A stretch of 8,831 nucleotides of DNA from an uncultured Pseudomonadales bacterium (GCA_947258895.1 CAMYKE010000124.1:1-8831), one strand, 5' to 3'. Numbered from the stretch's first letter, positions 1 through 5,960 are shown. Numbers and translations: made by a program. The notes: generated from the sequence alone by a model not told the origin.

Positions 1-1
1 G

Positions 2-79
2 CTGCTGCGGTACGGTATCAAAGGTCACATCGAATCCGGATCAAGCACCGGGAATAGCCGTCAGGTAATAACTACCTGA
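2..79 (+). CDS. Possible C-terminal fragment of an unidentified protein
   Basis: A reading frame open from the left edge runs 25 codons to a TGA at 77-79 and ends in the residues NSRQVITT. The start lies outside the window. I do not recognise the family and the fragment is too short to place. The other two plus frames also stay open for 18-21 codons, so the choice of frame is weak. The only mild support is that a perfect 8-base inverted repeat lies exactly over the stop codon, as often seen at gene ends. The stretch could equally be non-coding. Confidence 0.25.
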   Translation: MLRYGIKGHIESGSSTGNSRQVITT

Positions 80-80
80 C
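60..80. repeat. Perfect 8-base inverted repeat over a stop codon
   Basis: GTCAGGTA (60-67) and TACCTGAC (73-80) are perfect inverted repeats around the 5-base loop ATAAC. The right arm contains the TGA of the possible gene fragment at 2-79. No T-run follows on either strand, so it is not a typical intrinsic terminator. It could be an RNA-stabilising 3' hairpin or a protein-binding dyad. Confidence 0.45.
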
Positions 81-351
81 AGATCACGCTAGACTAAAAG
101 ATACCGGCATTACGAGTTGATGTACAGCCGCATTGTCACCACCCAGATGGTCGCTGCCACCGTCCGCACGCCAGGTCGCAGCTACTTCTTGTCAGGGGCC
201 TGGGCTGGTGACACCCGCTCATCCCATCGGGGTACACAGGTACACCTGGCATGCCAGCTGGGCGCCGCCGCAGGCGGCTGGTGCAGTAAGGATTCGCTGG
301 TCGTGGAGCGTCTCTGTTAACACACCGGGTACGGGAATGACTGGACTCTTG
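81..351. other. Non-coding stretch downstream of trpA, with short palindromes
   Basis: No convincing gene is visible on either strand; the open frames here lack recognisable motifs. Three local structures stand out. The 12-base palindrome CTGGCATGCCAG lies at 246-257. The hairpin GCCGCC/GGCGGC, with a 3-base loop, lies at 264-278. GGTACAC is directly repeated at 231-237 and 239-245. No hairpin followed by a T-run is found beyond the trpA stop, so trpA termination may be Rho-dependent or lie elsewhere. Confidence 0.5.
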
Positions 352-1119
352 TCAGATGCCCAGTCGCTCAAAAAATGATCGCAGCGCAAGCTCGCTTCCC
401 TCTTCCCACGCGCGCAACGCCGCCGTGCCGATGATGGCGATATCCGCATGGGCGCCGATAAACTCGATATCGGCCTTCTCTGACACACCAAAACCCACCC
501 CAAGCGGCACCTCGGTCGCGGCGCGACAGCGATCCAGAAATTCTGCCACCTCAGCGGTCATATCGGTTTTGCTCCCGGTGACGCCCTTGCGAGCCACCGC
601 ATAAACGAAACCATTCGCAGCTTCGCCAAGCTGGCGCAAACGCTGGTCGGAATTGGTCGGCGTCATCAGGATAATCGGCGCCAGCCCCGCGGCCCGGGCC
701 AGGCCGTGCAACTCACCCGCTTCCTCCAGCGGCAGGTCAGGAAGGATGAAGCCACAGGCGCCAGCCGCCTTGAGACGGTCTATATACTGACGGTGACCCA
801 TTTTAAAGGCCGTGTTGTAATACCCCATCATCAACACCTTGAAATCGAACCGCGCACTCACCCGGGCCATAAATTCGAAACACTCCGCGACGGTGGTACC
901 GCGCTCGATCGACAGCTGGTTTGCCTTCACAAACAGCGGGCCATCGGCTGACGGCTCGGTAAAGGGGAATTGCAGCTCGACAAAATCAACGCCGAACTCG
1001 TTCATAATCTCAAGCTCTTTGAGATTGTCCTCAAAGGAAGGATAGCCGCACACCACATGCGTCATCACTAATGGCGACTTGTGCTTACGCCGTTCCCTGA
1101 TGGATGCCTCAAGCTCCAT
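352..1119 (-). CDS. trpA: Tryptophan synthase alpha subunit
   Basis: TrpA cleaves indole-3-glycerol phosphate to indole and glyceraldehyde 3-phosphate. It passes indole to TrpB through the alpha-beta tunnel in the last step of cytosolic tryptophan synthesis. The 255-residue product is near the usual TIM-barrel length of about 260. Catalytic Glu48 and Asp59 lie in the segment VELQFPFTEPSADGP, matching E. coli Glu49 and Asp60. Tyr173 in FVYAVARKGVTG matches Tyr175, and the phosphate-binding segments GFGVS (209-213) and IIGTA (229-233) are present. The ATG at 1119 is chosen because AGAAGG lies 9 bases upstream; longer in-frame starts at up to 1173 lie deeper inside trpB. The start overlaps the trpB end by 11 bases, which suggests translational coupling. 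The catalytic loop is odd: E. coli Gly51 and Asp56 are replaced by Gln50 and Glu55, and Ser178 by Ala. Family assignment is firm. Confidence 0.96.
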   Translation of the reverse strand: MELEASIRERRKHKSPLVMTHVVCGYPSFEDNLKELEIMNEFGVDFVELQFPFTEPSADGPLFVKANQLSIERGTTVAECFEFMARVSARFDFKVLMMGYYNTAFKMGHRQYIDRLKAAGACGFILPDLPLEEAGELHGLARAAGLAPIILMTPTNSDQRLRQLGEAANGFVYAVARKGVTGSKTDMTAEVAEFLDRCRAATEVPLGVGFGVSEKADIEFIGAHADIAIIGTAALRAWEEGSELALRSFFERLGI

Positions 1120-2359
1120 ATTCTGTCGCCTTCTGCCGAATAAAGGATTTCCAGTTGGCATCATCCAGGGCATCCGCGATCGTAAAGATATCCTTGTCGC
1201 CGCGCCCTGACATATTGACCAGAATCACCTCATCTTTCGCCATCCGGGGGGCTTCCTCGATCGCCTGGACGAAAGCGTGGGTGCTCTCCAGCGCCGGAAT
1301 CAAGCCCTCGGTTGTCATACACAACCGCAATGCAGCTGTGACCTGGTCATTGGTCGCGGCCTCGAAGCGGACGCGATTATTTTCCCACAGGTAGGCGAGG
1401 ATCGGGTTGATCCCAATGTAGTCGAGACCGGCCGCCACCGACTGGGTCTCCAGCATATTGCCTTCCTCGTTCTGCAGGAAATAGGTTTTGTAGCCCTGCG
1501 CCACGCCCACGCTGGCGTCATCATAGGCGAGTCGCGCCGCGTGGCGACCGAGGCCCTTGCCCAGTCCGCCCGCTTCCACGCCCACCAGTTCGACGCCCTC
1601 ATCGTCGAGAAATCCCTGAAACAGGCCGATTGCATTGGAGCCCCCGCCCACGCAGGCGTAGACACGGTTTGGCAGGCGACCGGCGCAATCGAGAAGCTGG
1701 CGACGCGCTTCCTTGCCGATGATGGACTGAAAAAAACTCACCAGTTCGGGGAACGGATGTGGCCCGCAGGCAGTCCCCAACACATAGTGAGTGTCGGCCA
1801 TATTGCTCACCCAGTCGCGCAGCGCTTCGTTGATGGCATCCTTAAGCGTCTTCTGGCCATCCCGTACTGCCACGACCCGGGCGCCCATGTTTTCCATCCA
1901 GAACACATTGGGCCGCTGCCGCTTGACGTCGACTTCGCCCATGTAGATCGTGCAGTCAAAGCCAAACCTGGCGGCCATGGTCGCCGTCGCATATCCATGC
2001 TGGCCCGCCCCGGTTTCCGCGATCACCCGGGACTTGCCAAGGCGTCTGGTCAGCAGCCCCTGGCCTATCACATTGTTAATCTTGTGCGACCCGGTATGGT
2101 TGAGATCCTCGCGCTTCACATATATTTGCGCGCCGCCAAGTTGTTTCGACAGATTGGGCAGGTGAGTCACGGGCGTAGGCCGGCCCGAATACTCCCTCAT
2201 TAGTTGTTCGTACTCCGCCCAGAACGCCGGGTCCTTTTTACAGGTATGGAAACAGTCGCCCAACTCCTCGACCGTAGTAGTTAATATCTCCGGCAGAAAA
2301 GTCCCGCCGAATTGGCCGTAATAACCTTCCCGACCCTCCGTAAATTTAAATAAATCCAT
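1109..2359 (-). CDS. trpB: Tryptophan synthase beta subunit
   Basis: TrpB is the PLP enzyme that condenses indole with serine to make tryptophan. The 416-residue product carries the PLP lysine Lys93 in HTGSHKINN. Catalytic Glu115 lies in AETGAGQHG, the phosphate-binding loop GGGSNAIG at 238-245, Asp313 in GLDY, and SGRGDKD at 384-390. Lys173 in TLKDA matches E. coli Lys167, which contacts the alpha subunit. It is somewhat longer than E. coli TrpB (397), mostly through a C-terminal tail of about 15 residues (ANWKSFIRQKATEYGA). HKIN replaces the E. coli HKTN. The N-terminus is short, arguing for the TrpB1 class that pairs with TrpA rather than stand-alone TrpB2. The ATG at 2359 lacks an obvious ribosome-binding site. 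It is the first gene of the trpBA pair, divergent from the patatin gene. No trpF, trpI or accD is adjacent. Confidence 0.97.
   Translation of the reverse strand: MDLFKFTEGREGYYGQFGGTFLPEILTTTVEELGDCFHTCKKDPAFWAEYEQLMREYSGRPTPVTHLPNLSKQLGGAQIYVKREDLNHTGSHKINNVIGQGLLTRRLGKSRVIAETGAGQHGYATATMAARFGFDCTIYMGEVDVKRQRPNVFWMENMGARVVAVRDGQKTLKDAINEALRDWVSNMADTHYVLGTACGPHPFPELVSFFQSIIGKEARRQLLDCAGRLPNRVYACVGGGSNAIGLFQGFLDDEGVELVGVEAGGLGKGLGRHAARLAYDDASVGVAQGYKTYFLQNEEGNMLETQSVAAGLDYIGINPILAYLWENNRVRFEAATNDQVTAALRLCMTTEGLIPALESTHAFVQAIEEAPRMAKDEVILVNMSGRGDKDIFTIADALDDANWKSFIRQKATEYGA
1129..1134 (-). promoter_or_regulatory. Ribosome-binding site that fixes the trpA start
   Basis: AGAAGG on the minus strand lies 9 bases before the ATG at 1119, inside the end of trpB. 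It supports the 255-residue TrpA over upstream in-frame starts, which would extend the overlap with trpB to 65 bases. Confidence 0.7.
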
Positions 2360-2379
2360 ACAAGTTAGTATACTTAGCC

Positions 2380-2407
2380 ATCATAAGGGGGCGATAGCTT
2401 AACCCAA
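2380..2407 (-). promoter_or_regulatory. Candidate sigma70 promoter for trpBA
   Basis: On the minus strand, TATGAT (2385 to 2380) matches the -10 consensus at 5 of 6 positions. It sits 16 bases after TTGGGT (2407 to 2402), a weak -35. Transcription would start close to the trpB ATG, giving a leader of only about 15-20 bases. The 8-base palindrome AGTATACT (2367-2374) lies between this -10 and the ATG. It could be an operator or a second -10 (TATACT), but it lacks the CTAG core of E. coli TrpR operators. No leader peptide or attenuator fits in so short a leader. Confidence 0.4.
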
Positions 2408-2454
2408 AAGCGTGAAAAAACAAGGCTTGGGAGGCCGATAGGCGGCGAGAAACC

Positions 2455-2482
2455 TTGACAGCCAGCCGTCCCGGCCGATACT
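2455..2482 (+). promoter_or_regulatory. Candidate sigma70 promoter for the patatin gene
   Basis: A perfect -35 hexamer TTGACA (2455-2460) is followed after 16 bases by GATACT (2477-2482), which matches the -10 consensus at 4 of 6 positions. The predicted start near 2489 leaves an untranslated leader of about 60 bases before the ATG at 2552. It is divergent from the trp promoter about 50 bases away. Confidence 0.5.
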
Positions 2483-2551
2483 TGAATCAGGACTTCATGT
2501 TTCCGGTAAAAGGCGTACTCCTGTGCCTGCAACTCCCACGGCCATACAAAA

Positions 2552-3637
2552 ATGAAATCGGCACTGTTGCTATCCGGCGGCGGAGCACGCGGTGCCTACC
2601 AGGTAGGCGTGCTCAAGGCCCTCGCCCAGTTGCAAGCCAAAAATGCCCACAATCCGTTTTCGATCATCAGCGGCACTTCCTCCGGCGCTATCAATGCGGT
2701 TGCGCTGGCCGCATCGGCCAATAATTTTCGTCTCGCGGTCAAAAAGGTCGAGCGTATCTGGCACAACCTGCATGTGGATCGCGTCTATCGTTCGGGGGTT
2801 CTGGACCTGGTAGCCAGTGGCGCGCGCCTCACAGCATCCCTTTTTAATCGTGGAATAGGCACCTCGCGACCGATCGCGTTGCTGAATAATGATCCGTTGA
2901 AGAACCTGCTCGACCATACCATCCAGTTTCGCAACATCCAGAAACGCATTGACAGCGGATTCCTCGAGGCCGTCGCAATAACCGCGTGCGGCTACAGTTC
3001 GGGGGAAAGTGTTACCTTTTTCCAGGGGAACCCGGAACTCACCAAATGGCGCCAAACCCGCAGCGTCGGCGTGCCTGCTGAACTGAATGTCGATCACCTG
3101 CTCGCATCATCGGCCATTCCATCCATTATGCCGGCCCGAAAAATAAGCCGCGAATATTTTGGTGACGGCGCATTGCACCAGCTGTCCCCGACCAGCCCGC
3201 TCATCCATATGGGCGCGGACAAGATATTTGCCGTCGGTGTCAGCGGTCATCGCAAAAAGTCACCCGCGGAGCACCACGATGCGCACTCCCCGTCGCTGGC
3301 ACAGATGGTTGCGGATATCCAACATCTGCTGCGGGTGAACGACATGATCGGGCAACTGCGGGAAGCCAATGTGGATAGCGGCGATCTGCGTCATATCGAA
3401 CTGCTGGCCATCAACCCCTCTATTCAATTCGACGAGATTGCCGACCAGCACGTTCATGATCTGCCCCCCGGGATGCGGGTGGTGATGCGAATTACCGGCG
3501 CTACGGGCGGTGCGGGCGGCACCAGCATGGCCAGTTACCTGCTCTTCGAGCCGGAATTCTGCCGTTCTCTCATCGCCCACGGGTATGCCGACGCCATGGA
3601 GCGGGAAGCGGACATCAGGCGTTTTCTCGCCCTGTAG
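2552..3637 (+). CDS. Patatin-like phospholipase
   Basis: This is a predicted serine lipid acyl hydrolase using the patatin Ser-Asp dyad. The 361-residue protein opens directly with the oxyanion-hole motif GGGARGAY (9-16). The nucleophile elbow is GTSSG (41-45, Ser43), and the catalytic aspartate is in DGA (Asp205 in YFGDGALHQLSP). All three appear in the normal order and spacing. There is no signal peptide or clear membrane segment, so it is probably cytosolic or peripheral, like the RssA-type bacterial patatins. The region after about residue 230 (SGHRKKSPAEHHDAHSPS onwards) is longer than a minimal patatin domain and of unknown role. The start is the only one in frame before the GGGARG motif; no good ribosome-binding site precedes it. 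The next gene, for an ATP-grasp ligase, lies 220 bases downstream. Substrate unknown; the family is secure. Confidence 0.92.
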   Translation: MKSALLLSGGGARGAYQVGVLKALAQLQAKNAHNPFSIISGTSSGAINAVALAASANNFRLAVKKVERIWHNLHVDRVYRSGVLDLVASGARLTASLFNRGIGTSRPIALLNNDPLKNLLDHTIQFRNIQKRIDSGFLEAVAITACGYSSGESVTFFQGNPELTKWRQTRSVGVPAELNVDHLLASSAIPSIMPARKISREYFGDGALHQLSPTSPLIHMGADKIFAVGVSGHRKKSPAEHHDAHSPSLAQMVADIQHLLRVNDMIGQLREANVDSGDLRHIELLAINPSIQFDEIADQHVHDLPPGMRVVMRITGATGGAGGTSMASYLLFEPEFCRSLIAHGYADAMEREADIRRFLAL

Positions 3638-3730
3638 CTGCGTAACTCCCTGTGTCGTTGCAACCGCCGGTTTTGCAGCGCCAGTTCGCGTCCGGTGCCG
3701 CACCGTTCAAACCGCTCCAGCATTGCCTGC

Positions 3731-3783
3731 GCTACCGCATTGGCATCACAGGGGCCAGGTCATTCTGGTGGTATAGCGGTAGC
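3731..3783. repeat. 8-base inverted repeat between patatin and ATP-grasp genes
   Basis: GCTACCGC (3731-3738) and GCGGTAGC (3776-3783) are perfect inverted repeats 37 bases apart. A smaller CCAG/CTGG pair lies inside. No T-run follows, so this is not an intrinsic terminator. It lies just upstream of the candidate promoter for the ATP-grasp gene and could be an operator, or chance. Confidence 0.3.
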
Positions 3784-3795
3784 CAGTTGAGCGGC

Positions 3796-3804
3796 TGGTA
3801 TAAT
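3796..3804 (+). promoter_or_regulatory. Extended -10 promoter for the ATP-grasp gene
   Basis: TGGTATAAT is a perfect extended -10 element (TG, one base, TATAAT). No convincing -35 lies 16-18 bases upstream, as is common for this promoter type. Transcription would start near 3811. That makes the alternative TTG start codon at 3810 unlikely and favours the ATG at 3858. Confidence 0.55.
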
Positions 3805-3857
3805 TAATTTTGAGAAGCACGCAGTTATCCGGTACGTTCCCCTTTGATCCCTTGAGC

Positions 3858-4892
3858 ATGAAATCGGCATTGACTTACAAACACGAGTTTTGGCACCCGC
3901 GGCTATTCGAAACACCCTATTACCTGTACCTGGGGTTGCGTGCCATGCTGCGTGGCATCGGCATACGCTCATTGGCCAAGGCAGACTACTGCCTCGATCA
4001 CGGCGAGATAGGCATCGGCTCCAAGTACGAGACCCAAATGACCTTCGCGCAGGATCGCTTTTTGCCCATGACACTGTTGCCTGCGGCCATGGATCGGAGC
4101 CAGAGGGAACAGCAGGTCATCGAATTCGCGGCCGAACACGGCTTTCCGGTTATCCTCAAACCTGATATTGGTTGCGTCGGCAAGGGCATTACCCGGGTGC
4201 CGGATGCGGACACCCTGCGCGACAAATTGGCGCTTATCGACGGCGCCACCATTGTGCAGAAATATACCCCGTTCAACTTTGAGTACGGAGTATTCTATGT
4301 GCGGCACGGTGGGGAACATAAAATAACCGGGATTAATCGCAAACACTTTCCCACCGTGGTCGGTACTGGCTCGGCCACGCTTGGCGAGCTGGTACGCAGC
4401 CATCCGCGCCATACTCCGCACTGGGATATTTTCCTGCAAGACCACGATCTGGAACGCGTGCCCGCAGCCAACGAATCGGTGCAGCTATCCTTCATTGGCT
4501 CACACACCATGGGTTGCATGTTTACCGATGATTCGCACCTGCAGACTTCCGCATTGCTTGCGAACATTGCGGACATATTCGACGACCAGCCGGGTTTCAA
4601 TTTTGGGCGCCTGGATGTTAAGGCGGCCAGTAAGGAAGCGTTCCAGGACGGGGAATTCGTGCTGATCGAAGTCAATGGCGTCGCTTCGTTACCGACCCAT
4701 ATGTTCGATCCGACATATTCGCTGTGGCGATCCTACAAAATATTCCTCGAGCATGCGAACCACCTCGTTAAGGCTGCGCATGAGCACCGCCATATCGACA
4801 TGGAACTCCTCCCCTATTGGGAAATCATCAGACGAGTACGGAACAATCAACAGTCTCTCAATGCCGTGCACAGCCAGCTGATGGGCCGGTAA
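3858..4892 (+). CDS. ATP-grasp domain ligase of unknown substrate
   Basis: ATP-grasp enzymes usually activate a carboxylate as an acyl phosphate and join it to an amine or thiol. The 344-residue protein shows the fold's landmarks in order. FPVILKPDIGCVGKG (96-110) supplies ATP-binding Lys101 and the glycine-rich loop. TIVQKYTPFNFEYGVF (131-146) fits the adenine-binding hinge. GRLDV (250-254) supplies a metal-binding Asp. LIEVNG (269-274) gives the Glu-x-Asn metal ligands, as in D-alanine ligases. The N-terminal 90 residues (YYLYLGLRAMLRGIG and on) do not look like the usual D-Ala-D-Ala ligase substrate domain. Substrate cannot be told. The ATG at 3858 is preferred over a TTG at 3810 because the extended -10 at 3796-3804 places the transcript start near 3811; neither start has a good ribosome-binding site. 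It stands alone or in loose association with the upstream patatin gene. Confidence 0.85.
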   Translation: MKSALTYKHEFWHPRLFETPYYLYLGLRAMLRGIGIRSLAKADYCLDHGEIGIGSKYETQMTFAQDRFLPMTLLPAAMDRSQREQQVIEFAAEHGFPVILKPDIGCVGKGITRVPDADTLRDKLALIDGATIVQKYTPFNFEYGVFYVRHGGEHKITGINRKHFPTVVGTGSATLGELVRSHPRHTPHWDIFLQDHDLERVPAANESVQLSFIGSHTMGCMFTDDSHLQTSALLANIADIFDDQPGFNFGRLDVKAASKEAFQDGEFVLIEVNGVASLPTHMFDPTYSLWRSYKIFLEHANHLVKAAHEHRHIDMELLPYWEIIRRVRNNQQSLNAVHSQLMGR

Positions 4893-5106
4893 CCCGCAAC
4901 CATCGCCGCCACAGCGCAAGCGAACAAATAACGAATTCCCGGAGCCAACAATCTACAACCTGGCGGATTTCGCTGGCGCGCCCTTCAGCCGCTCGCTACG
5001 GGACTCATCACACCCCGGGAGGCACTGCCAAATAATGTCACTCCACGACAAATTGGCGCTACCCTGAGCCTATCCCGGGCCCGCTTCGGAAATCACGCTA
5101 ACTTTT
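4893..5106. other. Non-coding region upstream of the sigma54 promoter
   Basis: No gene with a start codon is visible. One plus frame is open from about 4882 to 5067 but has no ATG, GTG or TTG at a useful place. CTGGCG occurs twice, 13 bases apart (about 4960-4978). A TGTC/GACA dyad lies at 5036-5050, roughly 125 bases before the sigma54 promoter, a distance where an activator could bind; its arms are only 4 bases. No terminator with a T-run is seen after the ATP-grasp gene. Confidence 0.4.
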
Positions 5107-5119
5107 TAATTATTTGATT
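5107..5119 (-). promoter_or_regulatory. IHF binding site candidate
   Basis: AATCAAATAATTA, read on the minus strand, matches the IHF consensus WATCAANNNNTTR at every defined position. It lies in an AT-rich stretch (5101-5150) that contrasts with the GC-rich surroundings. It ends 40 bases upstream of the -24 element at 5160. This is where IHF usually bends DNA to bring a distant activator to sigma54 polymerase. Confidence 0.6.
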
Positions 5120-5159
5120 TGGAAAGGCTTTTAAAAATTTACTGCATTTTCCGGGGGTC

Positions 5160-5175
5160 TGGCACGGATCCTGCT
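5160..5175 (+). promoter_or_regulatory. Sigma54 (-24/-12) promoter
   Basis: TGGCACGGATCCTGCT fits the consensus TGGCACG-N4-TTGCW at all positions but one (C instead of the first T of TTGC). The invariant GG (5161-5162) and GC (5173-5174) have the required 10-base spacing. The predicted start near 5186 gives a leader of about 90 bases before the ATG at 5277. Together with the IHF-type site upstream this is a typical activator-dependent promoter. The activator is not encoded in the window. Confidence 0.65.
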
Positions 5176-5276
5176 GAACCAATACCAGTTAGCAAGAAGT
5201 CTTTGTACCTACAGCGGCCAGTACGCAAACCCGGATCAACCCATTGCTGCGTCGCTCAACCCTGGAGCTACGCGCT

Positions 5277-5639
5277 ATGTTATTGATTGAACCGGCACAG
5301 CAGCCTCGCAACGATCCATCCGTAACCCCGCCTCGCACTCTGAGAGCTCCCGGCGGCCGGCACGGTTTTGCCCCTGCCTACCTGAACTTGCAAACGGGTA
5401 CGATGGTGCATTCGACATTCAGTAACGGCGTTGAAGCACCCGTGCACTTGCTGGAGGGATTACCGGAGGATTGGCTGGACTCAACCACTCCGGCCGGATC
5501 TCAGCCTGCCCTCAAGGAAGGAGTCATCCCCGGCTATATTCGGGATCAGTCCTTTTTCACCCGCGAACAAGCATGCGCCATTGCGGCACAGGAGCACGCG
5601 GAGCGCATGGCCGGGTCCGCATACTACGACGCCTTCTGA
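5277..5639 (+). CDS. Small uncharacterised protein under a predicted sigma54 promoter
   Basis: The gene encodes 120 residues with no motif I can name. The N-terminal 25 residues are rich in Pro, Arg and Gln and look disordered. The core runs from HGFAPAYLNLQTGTMVHSTF through VHLLEGLPEDWL to PGYIRDQSFFTREQAC, with a short Ala/Glu-rich helix to the C-terminus YYDAF. This core suggests a small soluble domain; from memory it recalls short hypothetical proteins found in many proteobacteria, but that is not verified. There is no signal peptide or membrane segment. The ATG at 5277 is chosen because GGAG lies 9 bases upstream; an earlier in-frame TTG at 5244 lacks this. The gene is alone, with non-coding DNA on both sides, and its only evident control is the sigma54/IHF promoter. 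Confidence 0.7.
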   Translation: MLLIEPAQQPRNDPSVTPPRTLRAPGGRHGFAPAYLNLQTGTMVHSTFSNGVEAPVHLLEGLPEDWLDSTTPAGSQPALKEGVIPGYIRDQSFFTREQACAIAAQEHAERMAGSAYYDAF

Positions 5640-5665
5640 CCCTGCCACCTAAAAGCTCCGCCATC

Positions 5666-5700
5666 TGCTGCCAGCCGCCCCGGTTTTTTACGGCGCAGCA
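5666..5700. repeat. Bulged stem-loop downstream of the small gene
   Basis: TGCTGC plus GCCG (5666-5677, with a 2-base CA bulge) pairs with CGGC plus GCAGCA (5691-5700) around a 13-base loop. The T-run (GGTTTTTTA) is inside the loop rather than after the stem. It therefore does not have normal terminator form, but it is well placed as the 3' structure of the small gene's transcript. Confidence 0.35.
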
Positions 5701-5750
5701 TATGCAGCCCCCACCCACGCCAGTGCCAATTTCGTTAGGCTTGATGCTCT

Positions 5751-5960
5751 AGCCGCCATATCTCACCGATTCGGCGATCCACTGCTCCGAAACCTTGTCA
5801 TTACAGTGTGAATTGCCGATTTGGTTTCTCGCCGGATCTTGCACGCTGTACGGAATTTTTCTCCTGCGGCTATAGCGACGGCTATCCCCTTCGTCGGAAA
5901 ATTCCGTACAGCGCACAATCTCTCTGCGATAATTCCAAAAATCGGTGAGATATGGCGGCT
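5751..5960. mobile_element. MITE-like nested palindromic element, 210 bases
   Basis: The ends are perfect 21-base inverted repeats: 5751-5771 starts AGCCGCCATATCTCACC, and 5940-5960 is its exact reverse complement. Inside lies a second perfect inverted repeat of 16 bases, CGCTGTACGGAATTTT at 5844-5859 and its complement at 5898-5913. Shorter pairs such as GAAACC/GGTTTC (5789-5828) and the direct repeat CGGCTAT (5867 and 5879) fill the rest. No protein of its own is evident; the open frames through it are by-products of the symmetry. No clear target-site duplication is visible at the borders. It ends 66 bases before the permease gene. It could be a miniature transposable element, a REP/BIME-like repeat or a large regulatory palindrome; no second copy lies in the window. 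Confidence 0.65.

Noticed and set aside
1277..2203. Long plus-strand open frame (308 codons) opposite trpB
   Set aside because: It lies entirely antisense to the clearly conserved trpB and has no recognisable motifs; typical shadow frame in GC-rich DNA.
2367..2374. TrpR operator at AGTATACT
   Set aside because: It is palindromic and well placed but lacks the CTAG-containing arms of known TrpR operators; kept only as a note on the promoter.
2360..2551. trp leader peptide or attenuator upstream of trpB
   Set aside because: No short frame with tandem Trp codons and no competing hairpins with a T-run are visible on the minus strand.
3810..3857. TTG start at 3810 for the ATP-grasp protein
   Set aside because: The extended -10 at 3796-3804 places the transcript start at about the same base, and the added 16 residues have no domain role. 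The ATG at 3858 is preferred.
4882..5067. Open plus-strand frame with protein-like sequence (NNEFPEPTIYNLADFAGAPF)
   Set aside because: It has no usable start codon or ribosome-binding site and overlaps the end of the ATP-grasp gene. A frameshifted remnant is possible but unsupported.
5666..5700. Stem-loop with GGTTTTTT read as an intrinsic terminator
   Set aside because: The T-run is in the loop, not after the stem, so the geometry is wrong for intrinsic termination on either strand.
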